Shown here: piece after piece, positions 24,559 to 31,191 of the stretch | Layout of the letters: each line of letters begins with the position of its first letter | How positions within the stretch are numbered: position 1 is the first letter of the stretch | Assembly: GCA_024693775.1 (NCBI GenBank) | Contig: JAILKL010000059.1 | Span: forward strand, 1 to 37,746 | Direction of reading: 5' to 3' | Origin: Pseudobutyrivibrio sp. | Lineage (GTDB): Bacteria; Bacillota; Clostridia; Lachnospirales; Lachnospiraceae | Length of the DNA: 37,746 bases | The notes under the pieces: generated by a model | What the model was told of the DNA's origin: nothing | Databases searched by the model: none | The model's input: the letters and a program-made list of their open reading frames with translations, nothing else | Program-made: the position numbers and the translations under genes

Positions 24559-24628
24559 AATAACCCGTTCTCCAACCCTTTCCACACAAAAAAACTCCAG
24601 GCCTGGGGCCTGGAGCTCTATTATTACT
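24559..24628 (-). terminator. Duplicate of the ABC-operon terminator, upstream copy of a 70-bp direct repeat
   Basis: Nearly identical to 25074-25144: AATAACCCGTTCTCC, then CCCTTTCCACAC, a run of A, and the stem CTCCAGGCC/GGCCTGGAG. On the minus strand the stem is followed by seven T. This copy lies beyond the 74-bp array, so RNA reading out of the ABC operon would meet a second identical stop. Confidence 0.8.
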
Positions 24629-24655
24629 TGTTCCTATGATCTCTCCTGGCTATTT

Positions 24656-25063
24656 CCCCTGTGGATTCTTTATTATTGTAGATTTACAGGTGGATATTTT
24701 TATTTCTATTTTTCTTGTTTTGATAATTTTCCCTGTATTTCTTTATTTCTTTGAATCTACAGGGGTATTCTTGCTCTATTTATATCACCCACCCTTGCTT
24801 TTCACCCTGTAGATTCATTGCTTTCTTTTCTTTGCAGGGGCATTCTCGCTTTTATACTTCTTGCAATTCTTATTTTTGCCCCTGCAAATCCCTTATTATC
24901 TTTATTTCACAGGGGAAAAAGAACAATCCGTTATCTTATTTGTATTCATTTCACCCCTGCATTTTATTCTTTTTATTGGTTTTACAGGGACATTCAAGAT
25001 TTCACTTTCCCTTAATTCTCTACTGTCTCCTGTAAAATCTTTATTTCTCCAATTTGCAGGGGG
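24656..25063. repeat. Six-unit array of CCCTGYA hairpins, period 73-75 bp
   Basis: Six left arms (CCCTGTG, CCCTGTA, CCCTGTA, CCCTGCA, CCCTGCA, CCTGTAA) place their CTG thymine at 24660, 24734, 24808, 24883, 24958 and 25031, so the spacing is 74, 74, 75, 75 and 73. Each is followed about 22-24 bases later by an inverted right arm (TACAGGG or TGCAGGGG type). Right arms also pair with the left arm of the next unit: GAATCTACAGGG (24753-24764) with CCCTGTAGATTC (24805-24816), 12 bp, and TTTGCAGGGGC (24831-24841) with GCCCCTGCAAA (24878-24888), 11 bp. The DNA between arms is AT-rich, pyrimidine-biased on the plus strand and not conserved. The period is not a multiple of three, so it is not a repeat-coding frame. 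Confidence 0.9.
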
Positions 25064-25073
25064 ATCCTCTTCC

Positions 25074-25144
25074 AATAACCCGCTCTCCAACCCTTTCCAC
25101 ACAAAAAAAAACTCCAGGCTGGGGCCTGGAGCTCTATTATTACT
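25074..25144 (-). terminator. Intrinsic terminator of the ABC exporter operon, downstream copy of the 70-bp repeat
   Basis: On the minus strand the stem CTCCAGGCC/GGCCTGGAG type hairpin (25112-25131) is followed by nine T, about 50 bases after the stop of the last ABC gene. The surrounding 70 bases recur at 24559-24628. Confidence 0.88.
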
Positions 25145-25184
25145 GCAGCTTCCTGCTAGAAAGCGGTTACGTTCCTGCAGAAAT

Positions 25185-27095
25185 CTACGCGTTCTGAATC
25201 TTTCCTGTATATAACTGATAGTACTTGCCACCCTCAGTAATGAGTTCTTCGTGGCTACCACGCTCTATGATGCGACCCTGGTCAAGGACCATGATACAAT
25301 CACTGTTGCGGATAGTTGAAAGTCTGTGGGCGATGACGAATGTTGTACGGCCATGCATAAGCTTGTCCATACCATCCTGTACAATCTTCTCTGTACGAGT
25401 ATCGATAGATGAAGTAGCTTCATCAAGGATAAGTACTGGAGGATCTGCAATTGCAGCTCGTGCGATAGCAAGGAGCTGGCGCTGTCCCTGTGAAAGATTG
25501 CCGCCGTCACCTGTGATTACTGTGTCGTAACCCTTTGGTAATCTGCGGATAAATCCGTCAGCGTTAGCAAGCTTTGCTGCTGCAATAACTTCATCCATAG
25601 AAGCATTTAGCTTTCCATAGCGAATGTTATCTGCGATAGTACCTGTAAACAAGTGAGTATCCTGTAATACGATACCAAGTGAACGACGTAGGTCGGCCTT
25701 CTTGATCTTGTTTACATTGATTCCATCATATCTGATCTTTCCATCAGCAATATCATAAAATCTATTAATAAGGTTTGTGATAGTTGTCTTTCCTGCACCT
25801 GTTGCACCAACAAAGGCAATCTTCTGACCTGGTGTAGCAAATAGCTTGATGTTGTGAAGTACTGTCTTGTCTGGGTTGTAAGCAAAGTCAACATCATCAA
25901 ATACAATATCTCCCTCGAGCTTCTGGTATGTTGTAGTACCTTCTGCCTTGTGGAAATGCTTCCAAGCCCACATACCTGTACGCTCTTCGCACTCTGTAAG
26001 CTCGCCATTCTTTTCGCAAGCATTTACAAGTGTTACGTAACCCTCATCTGTCTCAGGCTCTTCGTCAATGAGACCGAATACACGCTCGGCACCAGCCATA
26101 GCAAGTATGATTGACTGGAACTGCTGTGATACCTGCATGATAGGCATGATAAATGAACGAGTAAACTGTAAGAATGAAACAAGAGCACCAAGTGTAAGTC
26201 CTGTCCATCCATTGATTGCAAGTGTACCACCTACGATGGCACAAATAACGTAGTTTACATTACCTAGCTGTGCATTGATAGGTCCAAGAATATTGGCAAG
26301 TCTGTTAGCTCTATAAGCATTGTCGTAGAGGTTTTCGTTGAGCTCATTGAACTTTTCCATAACCTCTTCCTCGTGACAGAATACCTTTACAACCTTCTGA
26401 CCATTCATGATTTCTTCGATGTTACCGTTTACTGCACCAAGAGCTTTCTGCTGCTTGCGGAAATACTTTCCTGATGTACCAGCAAGGAATCTAGTGGTAA
26501 GAGTGATAACAAGTACCATACCAATAGTCACTGCTGTAAGTGGGCCAGAAAGCATAAGCATGTATACAAATACAGTAACAATAGTAACAGCACTATTAAG
26601 AATCTGTGGGAAACTCTGAGAAATCATCTGTCTCAAAGTATCAATATCGTTTGTGTAAATCGACATTACATCACCATGGGCGTGTGTATCGAAATATCTA
26701 ATAGGAAGATCTTCCATCTTTTCGAACATTTCATTTCGTAAATCACGAAGTGTTCCCTGACCTACGAAAATCATGATCCAGTTGAAAGCAAATGTCGCTG
26801 CAATACCTACAGCATAGAAAGCGATAAGCTGTCCAATGGCACCAGCAAGTGGTCCAAAGTCTTTGCTTCCTGAATTAACCATAGGAACAATGTAATCATC
26901 AATAAGGCTCTGCATAAATGCTGTACCCTTTGCATTACATATTACTGAGATGAAGATACAGATAACAACAACGATTATCTGAGCTGTGTATCTCTGTCCT
27001 ATGTATTTCATAAGGCGGCCAAGAACACCTCGTCTAGCGGCCTTTTGTTCTTTTGTAAGAGCAGATACTGCTCCTGGTTGTGGTCCTCTAGCCAT
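25185..27095 (-). CDS. ABC exporter half-transporter, catalytic partner
   Basis: The 636-residue protein has a six-helix transmembrane domain (about 40-335) and a nucleotide-binding domain. Walker A is GATGAGKTT near 430, the signature is LSQGQRQ, Walker B is LILDEATSSID with the catalytic Glu, and the H-loop is IAHRLSTI. An insert of about 35 residues rich in charge (TECEERTGMWAWKHFHKAEG) lies before the nucleotide-binding domain. The gene overlaps the previous ABC gene by one base (TAATG), so the two are surely translated together and should form a heterodimer in which this subunit supplies the intact Walker B. The substrate is unknown; the family exports lipids, peptides or drugs. It is followed by the terminator at 25074-25144. 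Confidence 0.93.
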   Translation of the reverse strand: MARGPQPGAVSALTKEQKAARRGVLGRLMKYIGQRYTAQIIVVVICIFISVICNAKGTAFMQSLIDDYIVPMVNSGSKDFGPLAGAIGQLIAFYAVGIAATFAFNWIMIFVGQGTLRDLRNEMFEKMEDLPIRYFDTHAHGDVMSIYTNDIDTLRQMISQSFPQILNSAVTIVTVFVYMLMLSGPLTAVTIGMVLVITLTTRFLAGTSGKYFRKQQKALGAVNGNIEEIMNGQKVVKVFCHEEEVMEKFNELNENLYDNAYRANRLANILGPINAQLGNVNYVICAIVGGTLAINGWTGLTLGALVSFLQFTRSFIMPIMQVSQQFQSIILAMAGAERVFGLIDEEPETDEGYVTLVNACEKNGELTECEERTGMWAWKHFHKAEGTTTYQKLEGDIVFDDVDFAYNPDKTVLHNIKLFATPGQKIAFVGATGAGKTTITNLINRFYDIADGKIRYDGINVNKIKKADLRRSLGIVLQDTHLFTGTIADNIRYGKLNASMDEVIAAAKLANADGFIRRLPKGYDTVITGDGGNLSQGQRQLLAIARAAIADPPVLILDEATSSIDTRTEKIVQDGMDKLMHGRTTFVIAHRLSTIRNSDCIMVLDQGRIIERGSHEELITEGGKYYQLYTGKIQNA

Positions 27096-28858
27096 TAGTT
27101 CTCGCCTCCTTCCTCTGTTTTATCGAAGTCACCGCTGCCGGCACCTGTCTGCTGCTCGTAGACTTCTTTATAAATCTCATTTCTAGCCATTAGCTCTTCA
27201 TGTGTACCAAAGTCGTTTACCTTGCCATCATCCATAACGATGATTCTGTCAGCATCCATAACTGAAGAAATACGCTGTGCAATGATAAGCTTTGTAGTGC
27301 CTGGGATTTCCTCGCGGAAAGCACGGCGGATATTTGCATCTGTAGCTGTATCAACAGCTGATGTACTATCATCCAAAATAAGAATCTTTGGTTTCTTTAA
27401 TAAAGCTCTAGCGATACATAATCTCTGACGCTGTCCACCAGATACATTTGTACCACCCTGCTCAATGTATGTGTCATATCCCTGTGGGAACTTCTCGATG
27501 AACTCGTCTGCGCAGGCAAGCTTTGCGGCATGTCTGACCTCTTCATCAGTGGCGTTTTTATCGCCCCAACGAAGGTTTTCTGCTATTGTTCCTGAGAAGA
27601 GTACGTTGTTCTGTAATACTACAGAAACCTCATTTCTGATAGTTTCTACATCGTAGTCCTTTACGTTTACGCCACCAACAAGTACCTCACCCTCATCTAC
27701 ATCATATAGACGAGAAATCATAGATACGAGTGTTGATTTAGCAGAACCTGTACCACCGAGTACACCGATTGTCTCACCAGACTTTATATCAATATTGATG
27801 TGGTCAAGTACTGGGCGCTCTGCTGTCTTGTTGTAACCAAACACAACATCCTTGAAGCTAATAGAACCATCAGCTACTTCGTATATTGGGTTTGGACCAT
27901 TCTTGATAGTTGTCTCTTCGTCGAGAACCTCTGCAATACGACGAACACTGGCTACTGACATAGTGATCATTACAAAAATCATAGCGAAGAACATAAGTGA
28001 CATAAGAATGTTCATACAATATGAGAATAATGAAACAAGCTCACCAGTTGTAAGTGTGCCATCTAATACGATGAAATGTGCACCAAGCCAGCTGATAAGA
28101 ATAATACATGTGTAAACTACAAAGTTCATAACTGGTGTTGTAAGGGCAATGAGCTTTTCAGCTGAGGTCGCTGCCTCGTAGATACCCTGGCTTCCCTTTA
28201 TAAACTTTGATTTTTCAAATATCTCACGTACATAAGCCTTTACAACTCTGATGCCTGTAACATTCTCCTGAACAGATGCGTTTAAGTCATCATATCTCTT
28301 CATCAATGTTTCGAATAAGCTACGTGTCTTTGCCATAACAAGTAACATGAATGCAAGAATAACAATCATAGCAATCAAGAATATTGATGCAAGTCTAGCA
28401 TTGATTCTGAATGAAAGAATCATGGCAACGATAACTGTAACTGGAGCTCTGAATCCCATTCTGAGAATCATGATAAAAGCATTCTGAACGTTTGTAACAT
28501 CAGTTGTAAGACGTGTTACAAGACCTGCTGTTGAATACTTGTCAATATTTTCAAATGAGAATGTCTGAATGTTTTCAAACATTTTTCTACGAAGGTTCTT
28601 TGCTAGTCCGGCTGAAGCCTTACTACCGAGGACACCTCCCATAATTCCGCCAAATAAACCAATTACTGCGCATACAATCATCTGTGCGCCAATTGCATAA
28701 ACTTCGTGCATATTTCCAACGGAAATTCCCTTATCGACCAGATCTGCGATAAGTAGCGGAATGAACATTTCCATTGCAACCTCTAGGATCATAAATACCG
28801 GAGTAAGCACGGCTGGTAATGTATAGTCTTTTATTTCATTAGCTATCTTCTTTACCAA
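27095..28858 (-). CDS. ABC exporter half-transporter, degenerate-site partner
   Basis: The 587-residue protein has six transmembrane helices followed by a nucleotide-binding domain. Walker A is GGTGSAKST near 372 (Ala for the usual Gly), the signature is VSGGQRQ, and Walker B is ILILDDSTSAVD with Asp in place of the catalytic Glu. The H-loop reads IAQRIS with Gln for His. These losses are the mark of the non-catalytic site in heterodimeric exporters such as TM287/288, LmrCD and BmrCD, and the neighbouring gene retains the intact residues. It begins 4 bases after the MarR gene and shares TAATG with the next gene, so the three form one operon. Confidence 0.93.
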   Translation of the reverse strand: MVKKIANEIKDYTLPAVLTPVFMILEVAMEMFIPLLIADLVDKGISVGNMHEVYAIGAQMIVCAVIGLFGGIMGGVLGSKASAGLAKNLRRKMFENIQTFSFENIDKYSTAGLVTRLTTDVTNVQNAFIMILRMGFRAPVTVIVAMILSFRINARLASIFLIAMIVILAFMLLVMAKTRSLFETLMKRYDDLNASVQENVTGIRVVKAYVREIFEKSKFIKGSQGIYEAATSAEKLIALTTPVMNFVVYTCIILISWLGAHFIVLDGTLTTGELVSLFSYCMNILMSLMFFAMIFVMITMSVASVRRIAEVLDEETTIKNGPNPIYEVADGSISFKDVVFGYNKTAERPVLDHINIDIKSGETIGVLGGTGSAKSTLVSMISRLYDVDEGEVLVGGVNVKDYDVETIRNEVSVVLQNNVLFSGTIAENLRWGDKNATDEEVRHAAKLACADEFIEKFPQGYDTYIEQGGTNVSGGQRQRLCIARALLKKPKILILDDSTSAVDTATDANIRRAFREEIPGTTKLIIAQRISSVMDADRIIVMDDGKVNDFGTHEELMARNEIYKEVYEQQTGAGSGDFDKTEEGGEN

Positions 28859-28862
28859 TTGA

Positions 28863-29345
28863 TTAGTCCTCCTTGTTAAGTTCTATGTAGGATTTGTATT
28901 TTATAGCATTTTCCACCATTTTTTCCATAACTTGTACAACCTCGTGGAACTGTTCATCAGATATATCTGCTGTGATATAATCCTCCGCCTCCATGATTTT
29001 ATTCTCCATAAAGGTGTTCCATTCTTTTCCCTTTTCAGTCACTATAATCTGCTTTTTTCGAGCATCTCCATCAACTGAAACCTTTGTGATTAACCCACAT
29101 TTGTCCAAGGATTGCAGCATGTCTGCCAAAGTTGACTTTGGAAAGTGAAATGTCTTCTCTAAATCCTTTGGAAAAACAGGCTCCTTTTGACGCTCCAAAT
29201 AGCCTAGCATCCATCCATGCTTTAATGCGTATTTCTCGCCTACTTCCTCATGAACGCTACGCATAACAGCTTTTCGGATTTCTCTAGACGCGCATTCAAA
29301 TAGGAATGCTAAATGAGTACGATCGTCAAACTCTTTACTCGCCAT
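28863..29345 (-). CDS. MarR-family transcriptional regulator of the ABC exporter
   Basis: This 160-residue winged-helix protein has recognition-helix region LEKTFHFPKSTLADMLQSLDKCGLITKVS and wing DGDARKKQIIVTEKGKEW, both typical of MarR. N- and C-terminal helices would form the dimer. The start at 29345 has AGGAGAG (29347-29353) just upstream. It is the first gene of the operon with the two ABC half-transporters, 4 bases before the next start. A 33-bp palindrome just after the promoter -10 is the probable operator, so the protein most likely represses its own operon until a ligand binds. Confidence 0.93.
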   Translation of the reverse strand: MASKEFDDRTHLAFLFECASREIRKAVMRSVHEEVGEKYALKHGWMLGYLERQKEPVFPKDLEKTFHFPKSTLADMLQSLDKCGLITKVSVDGDARKKQIIVTEKGKEWNTFMENKIMEAEDYITADISDEQFHEVVQVMEKMVENAIKYKSYIELNKED

Positions 29346-29399
29346 ATCTCTCCTTTCTTTAATCCTATTCTTTCTTTAATATAAATAGCCTTTGTAGGA

Positions 29400-29432
29400 T
29401 TGTTCGGATTCGGATTGTCCGTATCCGAACAA
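29400..29432 (-). promoter_or_regulatory. Probable MarR operator
   Basis: Arms TTGTTCGGAT (29400-29409) and ATCCGAACAA (29423-29432) are perfect 10-bp inverted repeats. Inside them TCGGAT and GTCCG continue the symmetry with a shifted centre. On the minus strand it begins five bases downstream of the -10, over the expected transcription start of the marR-ABC operon. Confidence 0.8.
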
Positions 29433-29437
29433 TGCAT

Positions 29438-29466
29438 ATTATACTCTCCTAAATGTGACCAAGCAA
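29438..29466 (-). promoter_or_regulatory. Promoter of the marR-ABC operon
   Basis: On the minus strand TTGCTT (29461-29466), a 17-base spacer and TATAAT (29438-29443) precede the palindromic operator. The transcription start is expected near 29430, giving a leader of about 85 bases. Confidence 0.7.
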
Positions 29467-29562
29467 CAAACAATTTATTAAAATTCTATTAAAAATTCCA
29501 CAACCGAATTTTCGCGTGGTATAGTAGACAAAGAGGTATCGGTATGATATTCTATTGCGTGT

Positions 29563-29580
29563 TTGTGGCCTAAACCACAG
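29563..29580 (+). promoter_or_regulatory. Candidate operator before the TetR gene
   Basis: TGTGG (29564-29568) and CCACA (29575-29579) form a short inverted repeat with a 6-base spacer, 41 bases upstream of the TetR start. It may be an autoregulatory site. Five-base arms can arise by chance. Confidence 0.3.
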
Positions 29581-29620
29581 CGTTCTGGGGAGAGCATAAA
29601 TTGATAAAAGGAGTAAAAAT

Positions 29621-30178
29621 ATGAGAGAAAGAAGTAAAGATCTTAGAGTTCGTAGAACTATTGCATCGATCAGAAAAGCTTTTTTTGAGCTTGTATTAGA
29701 ATCCAACTATAATGAGATTTCTATCACGGAGCTTACTGAGCGCGCAGGCATAAATCGTAAGACATTTTACTTACATTATTCTTCATTAGATGATCTTGTT
29801 TCTGAAATTGAAGAAGAAATTGTTTCTGATATTCTTGAAAAAGTCGGAACTAACGCTGAAAACTTCGATTTAGCTGGATGTATAAAGAATTTTTATGGTT
29901 ATCTAGAGGATTGCAACGAAGTACAGCAGAAGCTTCTTTGTGATGACCATTACTCATTCTTCTATGAGTCTGTAACAGATGCTGTCCTTCACAGTGCACC
30001 ATTTAAGAAATTCTTTGATCGTGTAGAATACCCATCTATTGTACGTTCTTACACAATCGCTATCACATTTATTTATCGTGACTGGCTCAAGGGTGGAAAA
30101 GAGATTTCTTATGATGTATTAGTACAGCAGGCATGCACCATTGTTGAAAGTGGTTATGCTGGTATTATTAAAAAATAA
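29621..30178 (+). CDS. TetR/AcrR-family transcriptional regulator
   Basis: The 185-residue protein has the TetR helix-turn-helix at about 10-57: RRTIASIRKAFFELVLES, ISITELTERAGINRKTFYLHYSSLDDLVSEI. The C-terminal helical domain (about 75-185) would bind a ligand and form the dimer. A strong AGGAG lies 8 bases before the ATG. It is transcribed alone, divergent from the marR-ABC operon across 275 bases and followed by its own terminator. Its target is unknown; its own promoter or the nearby exporter are candidates. Confidence 0.93.
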   Translation: MRERSKDLRVRRTIASIRKAFFELVLESNYNEISITELTERAGINRKTFYLHYSSLDDLVSEIEEEIVSDILEKVGTNAENFDLAGCIKNFYGYLEDCNEVQQKLLCDDHYSFFYESVTDAVLHSAPFKKFFDRVEYPSIVRSYTIAITFIYRDWLKGGKEISYDVLVQQACTIVESGYAGIIKK

Positions 30179-30190
30179 TATTGAACTAAC

Positions 30191-30220
30191 AAAGCCCTAT
30201 GCGAAAGCATAGGGCTTTTT
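30191..30220 (+). terminator. Intrinsic terminator of the TetR gene, shared with the convergent operon
   Basis: AAAGCCCTATGC (30191-30202), a GAAA tetraloop and GCATAGGGCTTT (30207-30218) form a perfect 12-bp stem followed by T. It lies 12 bases after the TetR stop and 14 bases from the glucokinase stop on the other strand, where the U tract is weaker. Confidence 0.93.
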
Positions 30221-30233
30221 ACGTCTAAAAATA

Positions 30234-31172
30234 TTAAAGGATAAGCTTCATTGCACCGTAGATACCAGCGTCATTGCCAAGTGTGGCAAGAACAATCTTT
30301 GTGTTGCGGCATCCGTGGAATGCAAGCTGATTGAATCTGTACTCTACCTCATCGATAAGGTACTGACCAGCCTTTGAAACACCACCGCCGATAACGAATG
30401 CTTCTGGGTTCATAACACATGAAATAACCTGAAGTCCCTGTGCGAGATACTCGCAAGCACGTCTAGCAATTTCCTTTGCTACTACATCACCCTTCTTTGC
30501 CTCGTCAAATACAGCCTTTGCATCAAGTGGCTCGATATCACGAAGACTACTCTCATCGTCGTTTGTAGCAAGTCTAATCTTTGCAAGACGAGCGATTCCT
30601 GTAGCTGAGCAGTACTGCTCAAGACATCCGCGATTTCCGCATCCGCATGTGCTTTCCTCTGTATAGTTTACTCTGATGTGTCCGATTTCACCTGCTGCAC
30701 CAGCTGTACCACAGATAATGCTATCGTTGATGATAACACCACCGCCTACACCAGTACCAAGTGTAACCATTACTGAGCTAGAATATTCTCTGGCTGCACC
30801 CATCCATGCCTCGCCGAGCGCTGCAACGTTTGCATCATTTCCAGCCTTTACCTTTATACCACCGAGGAGCTCTGATAATTCCTGTTCAACATTGAACACG
30901 CCCCATCCTAAGTTTACGCATCTATTAACTACACCGTCATCTGAAACAGGACCAGGAATACCAATTCCTACTCCCCAGACATCATCTGCAGCGATACCCT
31001 TTTCTTCCATTTTTGTAAGGACAGTCTGAGAAAGGTTCTTTAAAATGTTTACGCCGCCATTAGTAGTATCTGTAGCAACCTCCCACTTTTCCACAAGCTC
31101 GCCGTCTGTAGTGAAGAGTCCGCACTTACAAGTAGTACCGCCTAAATCTAGGCCAAAACCATAACTAGCCAT
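30234..31172 (-). CDS. glcK: ROK-family glucokinase
   Basis: This 312-residue cytoplasmic kinase would convert glucose to glucose 6-phosphate with ATP. YGFGLDLGGTTCKCGLF at the N-terminus is the phosphate-binding loop. LGTGVGGGVII and the ROK zinc motif (CGCGNRGCLEQYC) are present, and a second glycine loop (FVIGGGVSKAG) lies near the C-terminus. The length fits bacterial ROK glucokinases. The ATG at 31172 has GGAGG 10 bases upstream; a longer reading frame to 31268 would run into the penicillin-binding protein gene and was rejected. The gene begins 19 bases after the penicillin-binding protein stop, so it is the third gene of that operon. Substrate choice within ROK sugars is an inference from overall similarity. 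Confidence 0.88.
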   Translation of the reverse strand: MASYGFGLDLGGTTCKCGLFTTDGELVEKWEVATDTTNGGVNILKNLSQTVLTKMEEKGIAADDVWGVGIGIPGPVSDDGVVNRCVNLGWGVFNVEQELSELLGGIKVKAGNDANVAALGEAWMGAAREYSSSVMVTLGTGVGGGVIINDSIICGTAGAAGEIGHIRVNYTEESTCGCGNRGCLEQYCSATGIARLAKIRLATNDDESSLRDIEPLDAKAVFDEAKKGDVVAKEIARRACEYLAQGLQVISCVMNPEAFVIGGGVSKAGQYLIDEVEYRFNQLAFHGCRNTKIVLATLGNDAGIYGAMKLIL

Positions 31173-31191
31173 TAAAATAAATCCTCCAAAT

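Noticed and set aside
23762-25063. CRISPR arrays at the 51-bp and 74-bp repeats
   Set aside because: The 51-bp units are contiguous with no unique spacers, and in the 74-bp array only 7-12 base arms are conserved. No cas gene is nearby.
24503-25261. Several overlapping open frames across the hairpin array on both strands
   Set aside because: The 74-base period is not a multiple of three, none has a ribosome-binding site, and the sequence is pyrimidine-biased filler between hairpins.
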